Source of the DNA: CAZAGT01 sp964484515
GTDB taxonomy: Bacteria; Desulfobacterota; DSM-4660; Desulfatiglandales; HGW-15
Reading direction: 5' to 3'
NCBI GenBank assembly: GCA_964484515.1
Contig: CAZAGT010000211.1
Span: 1 to 8,680 of the forward strand
DNA: 8,680 nucleotides
The notes below the pieces were generated by a model. The model was not told where the DNA came from and made no database searches. It was given only the letters and a program-made list of their open reading frames with translations. Made by a program: the position numbers and the translations under genes. Shown here in pieces: positions 1 to 6,107 of this stretch (the first letter of the stretch is position 1; each line of letters begins with the position of its first letter).

Positions 1-773
1 AGATACGTCATGAAAAGACAGGGCCCTCCCGCCAGTCACTGCGAAAAGACATCACAGGCCTCCCACCGCAGAGGCCGGAAACAGTTTTTTCGCCCACAAA
101 TTCTTGTGAGGAGCCTCTTCCTTTTTCGATAGCCCGATCAAGGAGATGCCTTAGTCTTGACAATGGTTCTCTAGGAATGACGGGTTTCCAACTTGAGACA
201 TGAAATATCGATGGAGGTGAGGCGGGCATCAATGACGGGAATTGAGGTGCCTCTGACTTTCCGGGACAAAGACAAAATAGCAAATGAAGGTGGAGTTAGC
301 AATTTCGATTGAGTTAAGCGGGACGTGTCCGCTTGAGATATCCTTTGGAGATCACGGCTTCGGTCTGATCTGAGATATGGACAGGTGATCCCGGTTGGTG
401 CAAAACTGCCTCTCAGACACCGGGCAGTACCCTGCCACAAGCCTGCGGTCGACACCCTGTTACGTATCGCACGCGAAACGATGCCGAGAGCATGGGTGAG
501 AGCCAAAGAGCCGGTGTCCACGAATTACCCCGAACGGGTTTGTTTCTGGGCACCATCTCAGTGTGTCGTCCTGCAACGGTCAAAGGGACAAGGCAAGGGG
601 GCACCCGCTTTTCCCTCCAGACAAAGAGACGATCCGATACAGAACCGTATGTCCATAAATCGTTTTAGAACCAACGTGCCCTTATCACAGCATTCGGTCG
701 GGGTGAACGAGAAGGGATAAAAATGCGGAGATCACCTTGTTGAATTCACACGCCTTGGTGAGTTGAATAAACC
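1..773. other. gene-free stretch at left edge
   Basis: I see no supportable gene here. Open frames of 63-116 codons exist on both strands, but they overlap one another, lack convincing Shine-Dalgarno sites and encode arginine-, serine- and proline-rich sequence with no family motif I recognise. The only local structure I noted is a near-palindrome at 316-334, listed separately. Repeat copy 1 begins at the right end of this stretch. It may be decayed intergenic DNA or the remains of a mobile element, but nothing in it identifies one. Confidence 0.5.
316..334. repeat. near-palindrome AAGCGGGAC-GT-GTCCGCTT
   Basis: The arms AAGCGGGAC and GTCCGCTT are complementary except for one bulged G, with only two bases between them. 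A loop that small argues against an RNA hairpin and fits a dimeric protein-binding site or a recombination or transposition end better. The 9-mer GCGGGACGT also occurs at 4631-4639 upstream of the GRE promoter, which may be chance. No gene lies next to it to suggest a role. Confidence 0.35.
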
Positions 774-1067
774 CTGTTGTATAAACAACACGTCGAAAGG
801 TGTGGAAAGACAAGAACAACAACGCCCTGCGCCATTTTTCGCCTTTACTCTGGCTATCACCGGCTGTTACGTCTGGCGAAACCCAAAAAACGCCGTGTGG
901 TTTACCCTTTGGGCTTCGCTTTCAGCTACGCCCTAACCAGTCGGGAAAGCCGATGATACCGCATCTTCTGCGTTGCCGAGGGTTTGCAGTAGGTTATCCC
1001 GACGCATCGGGACTGTACCCTCGGCGCCTGGAATCTGCAGCATCCTCGACTTTTGCAACGTTAGGGT
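774..1067. repeat. interspersed repeat, copy 1 (longest)
   Basis: This is the longest of three related non-coding segments in the same orientation. It opens with the palindrome TGTTGT-ATAA-ACAACA (775-790) and closes with CTTTTGCAACGTTAGGGT. Shared internal blocks include GGTGTGGAAAGAC, GTTTACCCTTTGGG, CGATGATACCGCATCTTCTG and CTGCAGCATCCTCGACTTTT. Structure is dense: a hairpin CGCA/TGCG at 960-972, a 9-bp stem GCCGAGGGT/ACCCTCGGC at 975-983 and 1017-1025, and inside it TCCCGA-CGCA-TCGGGA at 997-1012. The copy ends 47 bases from the activase stop codon, so it sits at the 3' end of the minus-strand operon and could influence transcript ending. A 92-codon open frame across it (800-1078) has no protein character. 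A non-autonomous transposable (MITE-like) or structured-RNA element is my best reading. Confidence 0.85.
975..1025. repeat. two-tier stem-loop inside repeat copy 1
   Basis: The outer stem pairs GCCGAGGGT (975-983) with ACCCTCGGC (1017-1025), nine perfect base pairs. Nested inside it, TCCCGA (997-1002) pairs with TCGGGA (1007-1012) around a CGCA loop. Copy 2 keeps the outer stem at 4851-4859 and 4883-4891 with two paired substitutions, and has its own inner GTAG-TTTA-CTAC hairpin at 4865-4876. Copy 3 has lost this part. Confidence 0.7.
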
Positions 1068-1114
1068 TGACTCAGTGAAATTTCCGCGTCATGGGGAACC
1101 GGGCAACGCTTCGA

Positions 1115-2023
1115 TCAATTGATGAGCCTACATTCCAGGCCTTCGTGATGCACCAGGCGACAGGCTTGCTCAGCCCTTTCGACGGTTGGTGAGAGGACCC
1201 CTGTCAGCGCATACTCGCGTCCGAGCATCTCATACTTGTGTTCGCCGAAACGATGATAGGGCAGGATCTCTACCCTTGTAACTCGGCTGAGGGTCTTAAC
1301 AGTTCGAGCGAGGTCCGTTATTTGGGATTGGTGATCATTGTACCCCGGGATCAGCGGGTAACGGACGATGACGTCATCGTGGATTCGGCTGAGCTTGTCG
1401 AGATTCCGGAGGATTCCCTCGTTGTCGACTCTGGTAAGACACTTGTGGGACCGACCGTCGATGAGCTTGATGTCAAAAAGAAACTGGTCTACATAGGGAG
1501 CCATCTCCATGAAAGCTGGCCAGGGCGCATACCCCGATGTCTCCACGTCTGTATGAATACCTCGTTCACGGGCAGACTTTAACAGGGCCACGGCAAACTC
1601 AAGCTGCTGCAGCGGCTCTCCTCCGCTCAAGGTGACGCCCCCCGCTGTTCGTCTGAAGAAAGGGGCATCCCTTTCGATGTCCGCCAGGATCTCATCCACG
1701 GTTTGCCGCGTTCCGACAAGACTGCGGGCTTGGTAGGGACAAACCTGGGTGCAGGCCCCACACTGGCGGCACCGGTCACGAAGGTAGCGTAGGCGACCCT
1801 CCTCATCTCGTTTGATCGCCCCTGCCGGGCAGACTTCGATGCACTCGCCACATCCCTTGCAGCGCCGGGCGTCGAACATAATCTCTGTTTGGTCGGACTG
1901 GGATTCAGGATTGGCGCACCATAAGCACCTCAACGGGCAGCCTTTAAAAAAGACTAGCGTGCGGATCCCGTTCCCATCGTGGAGGGTGAAACGTTGAAGA
2001 TCGAAGATGAGGCCCTCCATCAC
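1115..2023 (-). CDS. glycyl radical enzyme activating enzyme (radical SAM)
   Basis: This PflA-type radical SAM protein of 302 residues installs the glycyl radical on the partner enzyme encoded directly upstream. It binds a [4Fe-4S] cluster through C29-x3-C33-x2-C36 (CPLRCLWC), reductively cleaves S-adenosylmethionine, and abstracts a hydrogen from the partner's glycine. An inserted bacterial-ferredoxin domain carries two further Cx2Cx2Cx3C sets (C55/58/61/65 and C85/88/91/95), typical of activases for non-PFL glycyl radical enzymes and lacking in classical PflA. SGGEP at 133-137 is the SAM-binding motif, and DIK at 184-186 is typical of the family. The length is normal. The start is either GTG at 2023, the base after the GRE stop codon, or ATG at 2020; GGACGGAG lies upstream inside the GRE end. 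The abutting genes imply translational coupling and one transcript. The protein should be cytoplasmic and oxygen-sensitive. Confidence 0.95.
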   Translation of the reverse strand: MMEGLIFDLQRFTLHDGNGIRTLVFFKGCPLRCLWCANPESQSDQTEIMFDARRCKGCGECIEVCPAGAIKRDEEGRLRYLRDRCRQCGACTQVCPYQARSLVGTRQTVDEILADIERDAPFFRRTAGGVTLSGGEPLQQLEFAVALLKSARERGIHTDVETSGYAPWPAFMEMAPYVDQFLFDIKLIDGRSHKCLTRVDNEGILRNLDKLSRIHDDVIVRYPLIPGYNDHQSQITDLARTVKTLSRVTRVEILPYHRFGEHKYEMLGREYALTGVLSPTVERAEQACRLVHHEGLECRLIN

Positions 2024-4408
2024 CTAGAGCCCGTACTCCGTCCTACGGATGAGTTCCTCTTGTACTTCCTGATGGAGTTGTGTGAAGTAGGCACTGTACC
2101 CGGCGACTCGAACAAGCATATCAGAATAATCCTCGGGGTGTTTTTGGGCCTCGCGCAGCACGGCCGTATCAACCACGTTGAACTGCACGTGCCAGCACCC
2201 CACGTCACAGAGACCACGAATAAGACCCGCCATCCTGAGCAGGCCTTCGTCATCACCGACAGAGGCCGGACTGATGCGCATATTGAGAAGGGTCCCGTTT
2301 CGCAGCTTGGCCGCGTCCAGTTTCGCTACGGACCTCAGGGTGGCCGTCGGCCCTCTTTTGTCATGCCCGGTGGAAGGAGAGGCGTTATCCGCAAGCGGCT
2401 CGCCGGCCTTGCGCCCGCTAGGCAAGGCCCCGACGACCTTTCCAAAGGGGATGCCAGCGGTCACGGCGATGATTCCGGCTTGGGCCTGACCACCAAAGGG
2501 GTTCTTGTATTTTTGGACCTCCTGGTTGCAGAACTGGACGGCTTCACGGGCGAGGTCATCCACCTCGTCATCGTCATTTCCAAATTTCGGAGCCTCGTGA
2601 AGAAGCCGGGCCCTGATCCCTTCATGCCCTTCAAAGTTGCTCTCCAAGGCCTCGATGAGTTGATCCATCGTCATCTTTTTTTGTTCGAAGACCAACTGCT
2701 TCACCGCCGCCAAGGAATCGGCCACGTCGGCTATGCCGATTTCGTTGACGGCCGGGCCGAAATTGTGACGGGCGCCACCGTGTTGCAGATCTTTGCCGAC
2801 AGCGATGCAATCATCAGTGATGGCCGAGAGAAAGGGAGTCGAGAGAAGTTCGCCGTACGCTGTTTCCGCCAGGGCATTTACGACGAACATGTGCTGGACC
2901 AGATGGGCGCACTGTCGCCTGAAGGCGCTCATGACATCGTCAAAGCTGGTGAATCCTCGCGGATCCCCGGTCGCCGGGCCGACCCGTTTGCCGTTCCTGC
3001 GCCATACCCCGTTGTTCAAGGCCAACTCAAGGGCGGCCGGTAGATTGATAAACCCACCGGTCAGATGGATGCCTTCCCCTTGTGCCCTGGGTTCGACGCA
3101 ACCCATGATGGCGAAGTCGCGGGATTCCTCCACGGAAAGCCCTTTACAGCCCATGCTGTAGGCGATGAGATCCTCGTTGTAGAACTTAGGATGTCCGGTC
3201 CCGATGCGCGCCAGTTGACAGGACTTCAAAAGAAAGCGTTCCGGCGTATCGGGGTGAATCCTCACGGAGATGTCCGGCTGAACGATCTTGAGTTCCATCA
3301 TGGCCTCCAGACAGAGGTAGGACAGATCGTTGGTTGCGTCTCGTCCTTCCGCCGTTCTTCCGCCCAGATTCAGATTCTGCCACTGGGGCACACCGGTGTA
3401 GAATTTGGAGGTGTCCGTGCTGGAGAAAAGCATGAGTTCACTGAATTTCAAGAAAAGGCATTCGAGGAGTCCGAGGGCCGCCTCTCTGCCTTTTCCATCC
3501 TCGCCCGGCTCGTAGTAAGGGAGCATGTACTGATCAAAACGTCCGGGTGAAAGAGAGTGCCCGCTCTCTTCTATTCGGACGGCGAGATGAGTGAACCAAA
3601 ACGATTGCAGGGCTTCCCAGAAATCCCTAGGGGGATTTGAAGGAACCCAGGAACACACATCGCGTATCTTATGCAATTCGGACTTACGTTGCGGGTCTTT
3701 CTCCTCCCTGCTCATTTGGTCAGCAAGAGCGGCATAGCGCTCCGCTAATTTGATGATTCCCTCCAGGGTGCGGCGGGCCGCCTTCAGAAACTGAAGCCGA
3801 GGGATATCCTCCGGGTCAGTCAGATCCAGACGGTCTTTTGCGTCCTCAATCTGTGCCAAAAGGCCTTTGACACCCAGCTGGAGTACCTTCCGATAATCAG
3901 GCACCGTGGTCCCGATCCCTTTTTGTATCAACGAGAAGTTGTCGATGAGGCCCGTCGGTTGGGTTGGGTAATGAGATGGGTCCTGATAGATGAGCTGTGC
4001 CGTTTCAGCGGGACAGTCTCGAAACACCCGTTCACTAATGGTCTTGCCTTTCCAGAAGGGGATGATCTCCTCGCGTAGTTCCCGCTTGTCCTCTTCCGAG
4101 AGATACAGCGGGTCCCACTCGCGGGTGCTCACGAGATCCAATTCCTGATCTATCCAACCGGCCTGGACCTCGGGGAAAATCTGGGCGCATCGGGGATCCC
4201 GGGTCGGGCTGCCCACAATAAGCTCATTCGGGGCGATATGAACCGGCAGTTCGGAGAAGAGCTTGTACATAGCCTCTCCCCTGACGGTAACCATCGGCGC
4301 GCCCTCAGCTTCCCGATAGGCCCTGGTGATGAGCCGTGCCCGGTGGATGTCCAAGGCCGGTTTGCTCTTCAGGATCCGTTCTTTGAGCCTTTTAACGCGT
4401 GGATTCAA
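2024..4408 (-). CDS. glycyl radical enzyme, eliminase/decarboxylase type
   Basis: This is a full-length 794-residue member of the pyruvate formate-lyase-like superfamily. The N-terminal PFL domain begins with the usual helical segment and runs to about residue 630. The active-site loop is G436-C437-V438-E439-P440: Cys437 carries the thiyl radical and Glu439 is the general base found in dehydratase, C-N or C-S lyase and arylacetate decarboxylase members. The C-terminal glycyl radical domain contains RVAGYSAYF, with Gly770 as the radical site. Other family signatures are GHSLSPGRFDQYM (283-295), NFEGHEGIRARL (591-602) and HVQFNVVD (740-747). GCVEP argues against pyruvate formate-lyase itself and against fumarate-adding (benzylsuccinate-type) enzymes. 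No N-terminal microcompartment targeting extension is visible. Translation starts at TTG 4408 behind a perfect AGGAGG. Where many dehydratases read GxGH before the PDY segment, this one reads GIGT (Thr167). The substrate is unknown; glycerol, propanediol, choline, isethionate, hydroxyproline and arylacetate classes should all be considered. Confidence 0.95.
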   Translation of the reverse strand: MNPRVKRLKERILKSKPALDIHRARLITRAYREAEGAPMVTVRGEAMYKLFSELPVHIAPNELIVGSPTRDPRCAQIFPEVQAGWIDQELDLVSTREWDPLYLSEEDKRELREEIIPFWKGKTISERVFRDCPAETAQLIYQDPSHYPTQPTGLIDNFSLIQKGIGTTVPDYRKVLQLGVKGLLAQIEDAKDRLDLTDPEDIPRLQFLKAARRTLEGIIKLAERYAALADQMSREEKDPQRKSELHKIRDVCSWVPSNPPRDFWEALQSFWFTHLAVRIEESGHSLSPGRFDQYMLPYYEPGEDGKGREAALGLLECLFLKFSELMLFSSTDTSKFYTGVPQWQNLNLGGRTAEGRDATNDLSYLCLEAMMELKIVQPDISVRIHPDTPERFLLKSCQLARIGTGHPKFYNEDLIAYSMGCKGLSVEESRDFAIMGCVEPRAQGEGIHLTGGFINLPAALELALNNGVWRRNGKRVGPATGDPRGFTSFDDVMSAFRRQCAHLVQHMFVVNALAETAYGELLSTPFLSAITDDCIAVGKDLQHGGARHNFGPAVNEIGIADVADSLAAVKQLVFEQKKMTMDQLIEALESNFEGHEGIRARLLHEAPKFGNDDDEVDDLAREAVQFCNQEVQKYKNPFGGQAQAGIIAVTAGIPFGKVVGALPSGRKAGEPLADNASPSTGHDKRGPTATLRSVAKLDAAKLRNGTLLNMRISPASVGDDEGLLRMAGLIRGLCDVGCWHVQFNVVDTAVLREAQKHPEDYSDMLVRVAGYSAYFTQLHQEVQEELIRRTEYGL

Positions 4409-4415
4409 GTCCCAA

Positions 4416-4421
4416 CCTCCT
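4416..4421 (-). promoter_or_regulatory. Shine-Dalgarno AGGAGG fixing the GRE TTG start
   Basis: A perfect AGGAGG lies seven bases before the TTG at 4408. The family's N-terminal helix (NPRVKRLKERI) begins directly after this TTG. The next in-frame ATG is residue 39 (MVTV) and would remove conserved sequence, so the TTG is the likely start. Confidence 0.8.
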
Positions 4422-4422
4422 G

Positions 4423-4551
4423 CTGTTCCGCCTGTCTACCGGTCCTCTACACAATCCAGCCTGCGCGAAAACCAAGCCCGTATTCTTAAGATTTCAGGCT
4501 CTGGTCGCCCTGTTTACAGCCCGCGGAACAGGTGCTGGTTCCTGCGGGCTG
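4423..4551 (-). promoter_or_regulatory. structured 5' leader of the GRE operon
   Basis: Read on the minus strand, the leader forms a hairpin between 4551-4538 and 4529-4517: eight base pairs (CAGCCCGC/GCGGGCTG), one bulged base, then five (GGAAC/GTTCC). The 3' arm includes CTGTTCCGC (4531-4523). That segment is also perfectly complementary to GCGGAACAG (4431-4423), which ends one base before the AGGAGG. The same arm can therefore pair with its upstream partner or with sequence beside the ribosome-binding site. No T-run follows the hairpin, so it is not an intrinsic terminator. Control of translation by alternative pairing is inference; chance complementarity of nine bases is possible. Confidence 0.5.
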
Positions 4552-4588
4552 CAAAATCGGTGATTAGAGGCCATGCTCGGCGACGAAA

Positions 4589-4617
4589 AGTATAGGGAAT
4601 TGGGCCTTGTGCGTCAA
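4589..4617 (-). promoter_or_regulatory. sigma70-type promoter of the GRE operon
   Basis: On the minus strand TTGACG (4617-4612) is followed after exactly 17 bases by TATACT (4594-4589). Each box matches consensus at five of six positions. Transcription would start near 4582, giving a leader of about 174 nt before the TTG start. An 8-bp palindrome GGACGTCC at 4634-4641 lies 16 bases upstream of the -35 box and could be an activator site. Confidence 0.8.
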
Positions 4618-4680
4618 TGGGGATTGTGTGGCGGGACGTCCTTAAATTCCTCAGTTTATACGAATTGAAATCTTTCCCCT

Positions 4681-4933
4681 CCTGTTGCATAAACAACACG
4701 ACAGAAGGTGTGTGAAGACAATAATAGCAATACTCTCAGCCGTTCTTCCCGTTAATCCTGGATATCACCAACTGTGAGATCTAGCGAAAACCAGAAGACG
4801 TCGTGTTGTTTACCCTTTGGGTAAGCTGATGATACCGCATCTTCTGCGTTGTCAAGGCTTTGCAGTAGTTTACTACGGCGGCACCCTTGACGCCTTGAAT
4901 CTGCAGCATCCTCGACTTTTGCAGCGTTAGGGT
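4681..4933. repeat. interspersed repeat, copy 2
   Basis: This second copy has the same orientation as copy 1. It runs from CCTGTTGCATAAACAACACG to CTTTTGCAGCGTTAGGGT and lacks the block between GTTTACCCTTTGGG and GATGATACC that copies 1 and 3 share in part. It contains a perfect 13-bp inverted pair TAAACAACACGAC (4690-4702) and GTCGTGTTGTTTA (4800-4812), a CGCA/TGCG hairpin (4836-4848) and the stem GTCAAGGCT/ACCCTTGAC (4851-4859, 4883-4891). Its ends form an imperfect terminal inverted repeat: CCCT-N2-TGTTGCATAAA on the left (from 4677) against CCCT-N2-CGCTGCAAAA on the right. It sits in the divergent region between the GRE promoter and the cyclase gene, about 64 bases upstream of the GRE -35 box. 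Short open frames across it on the minus strand are not convincing as proteins. Confidence 0.85.
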
Positions 4934-5150
4934 ATAGATCGTTAGTAGAGCTACAAAAATAACATAGGAAAACAATCATCGCGTGTCAAGTGCGTGAATG
5001 TGCTTGGCTGAATGGCGGCGGGTCCTCTGGAGGCCGGTCAGAGCAGGGAAAAAGGGTGGAATGGGTTGAGAAGGCATGAAAAATGAGCTCCGATTTGCGG
5101 CCCTCAGAAAGAGAGTTCTTTTCATCGATGTTTAGCCCGCCCCTGAATGA
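4934..5150. other. spacer between repeat copy 2 and the cyclase promoter
   Basis: This short intergenic stretch contains no gene, hairpin or repeat that I could support. It includes purine-rich segments around 5046-5092. Upstream regulatory sites for the cyclase gene could lie here, but none is recognisable. Confidence 0.4.
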
Positions 5151-5180
5151 TTGACATCCAGCCGCGGGTGGTGGTATTCA
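5151..5180 (+). promoter_or_regulatory. putative promoter of the cyclase gene
   Basis: A perfect -35 box TTGACA (5151-5156) is followed after 18 bases by TATTCA (5175-5180), a weak -10 box. A start near 5187 would put the first transcribed bases at the edge of the 20-bp tandem duplication. The poor -10 match suggests a need for activation, or that the real promoter lies elsewhere. Confidence 0.45.
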
Positions 5181-5187
5181 TGCTTTC

Positions 5188-5227
5188 CAGTTAGGAGTCT
5201 GGTCAAACAGTTAGGAGTCTGGTCAAA
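5188..5227. repeat. perfect 2 x 20-bp tandem duplication before the cyclase gene
   Basis: The unit CAGTTAGGAGTCTGGTCAAA occurs at 5188-5207 and again, without a mismatch, at 5208-5227. It ends ten bases before the ribosome-binding site of the cyclase gene and starts about where transcription would start. This is a good position for a repressor operator or a post-transcriptional site. It could equally be a recent slippage duplication; both units are identical, so it is either young or under selection. Confidence 0.85.
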
Positions 5228-5237
5228 GATGCTCAGC

Positions 5238-5246
5238 AAGGAGGTG
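5238..5246 (+). promoter_or_regulatory. strong ribosome-binding site AAGGAGGTG
   Basis: Nine bases match the 16S rRNA anti-Shine-Dalgarno sequence, with six bases between GGAGG and the ATG at 5251. This fixes the cyclase start and predicts efficient translation. Confidence 0.85.
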
Positions 5247-5250
5247 TACC

Positions 5251-6069
5251 ATGAAAAGAAGACTCGTTCTAGGGTTGATGATTACTTTAACCTTGGGTCT
5301 GATCCTATCGCAGGGGATCGCCCAGGCCGCCAAAGCGCCTGGACTGTGGCCGCTCTTGGACAGATTCAAAGCAGCGAAGTACATAGATCTGACCCATGTC
5401 TGGGGAGAAAACACTCCCCATTGGAAAGGCTTCGAGCCGGCCGTCATCAAAGACATTTACACCTATGATAAAGATGGGTTCTGGGTCCAGCTCTACACCC
5501 ACGTCGGTCAGTGGGGCACCCATGTCGACCCGCCAGCGCATTTCCACAAAGGCAAAAGGACGCTCGAGGACATTCCCTGCGTCGAAATGTTCCTGCCCCT
5601 GGTGGTCATTGACTGTCATAGGCAGGCCGAGGCCAACCCCGATTACGCCATTACCATGGGCGACATCAAGGCCTGGGAGTCCAAGTACGGCCCCATCCCG
5701 AGGGGCAGCTTCGTGGCGATGAGGACCGATTGGTCCAAGCGCTGGCCCTCACAGGAAAAGATGATGAACGCTGATGACAAGGGCGTTCTTCACTACCCGG
5801 CCTGGAGCCAAGAAGTCCTGGAATACCTTTACCTGAAACGAAAAGTCACCGCCACGGGCCACGAAACCACCGACACCGACGGCGGGGTAAGGGCATACAA
5901 GGACAACTACGGCCTGGAGTCCTGGATTCTCGAGCAGAACCATTACCAGATCGAGCTTCTGGCCAACCTGGACCAGGTTCCTGAAGCCGGCGCGTTTGTC
6001 GTAGTGACGTGGCCCAAGCCCAAGGGCGGCTCCGGGTTTCCGGCCCGCGTATTCGCCATAGTTCCTTAA
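5251..6069 (+). CDS. secreted cyclase-family metal-dependent hydrolase
   Basis: This 272-residue protein belongs to the cyclase family (PF04199), which includes kynurenine formamidase and isatin hydrolase; members usually hydrolyse amides or lactams with Mn or Zn. A Sec signal peptide is clear: MKRR, a hydrophobic stretch to about residue 20, then A24-Q25-A26 as a probable cleavage site, so it should act in the periplasm. The family motif HxGTHxDxPxHF appears as Q87-W-G-T-H91-V-D93-P-P-A-H97-F. The metal ligands His91 and Asp93 and the catalytic-type His97 are present, but the first His is replaced by Gln. A second motif around H204-E205 (TGHETTDTDGG) and the C-terminal GAFVVVTWPKPKGGSGFPAR block (247-266) fit the family. 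It is a single gene with its own likely promoter, divergent from the GRE operon. Kynurenine formamidase is unlikely because of the signal peptide and the Gln; the substrate is unknown. Confidence 0.9.
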   Translation: MKRRLVLGLMITLTLGLILSQGIAQAAKAPGLWPLLDRFKAAKYIDLTHVWGENTPHWKGFEPAVIKDIYTYDKDGFWVQLYTHVGQWGTHVDPPAHFHKGKRTLEDIPCVEMFLPLVVIDCHRQAEANPDYAITMGDIKAWESKYGPIPRGSFVAMRTDWSKRWPSQEKMMNADDKGVLHYPAWSQEVLEYLYLKRKVTATGHETTDTDGGVRAYKDNYGLESWILEQNHYQIELLANLDQVPEAGAFVVVTWPKPKGGSGFPARVFAIVP

Positions 6070-6107
6070 GTAGTGGGATTGTGCTTTCCGACTCATTTTA
6101 CTTTATC

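Noticed and set aside
385..720. 111-codon plus-strand frame and the minus-strand frames at 171-521 and 8-283
   Set aside because: They overlap each other, lack ribosome-binding sites and show no recognisable domain. A group II intron RNA was considered for 380-560, but I could not identify a domain V or a reverse transcriptase.
800..1078. 92-codon frame across repeat copy 1 and minus-strand frames of 64-75 codons across copy 2
   Set aside because: The repeats align as non-coding DNA with indels that are not multiples of three and with stem-preserving changes, so these frames are incidental.
1979..3043. 354-codon open frame on the plus strand
   Set aside because: It lies wholly antisense to the activase start and the GRE, whose catalytic motifs are unmistakable; its translation shows no family motif.
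3065..3550. 161-codon open frame on the plus strand
   Set aside because: It is antisense to the GRE active-site region and arises from that gene's codon bias.
2024..4408. GRE as benzylsuccinate/alkylsuccinate synthase or true pyruvate formate-lyase
   Set aside because: The active-site loop is GCVEP with a single Cys followed by Glu. Pyruvate formate-lyase uses two adjacent cysteines, and fumarate-adding enzymes lack this Glu-Pro pattern and have extra subunit genes, which are not seen here.
4517..4551. leader hairpin as an intrinsic terminator
   Set aside because: Neither strand has a T-run after the stem, so ordinary Rho-independent termination is not supported.
4494..4574. possible 26-codon leader peptide in the GRE leader (ATG at 4574, minus strand)
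   Set aside because: The ATG would be only about eight bases after the predicted transcription start with no ribosome-binding site, and the peptide shows no run of a regulatory amino acid.
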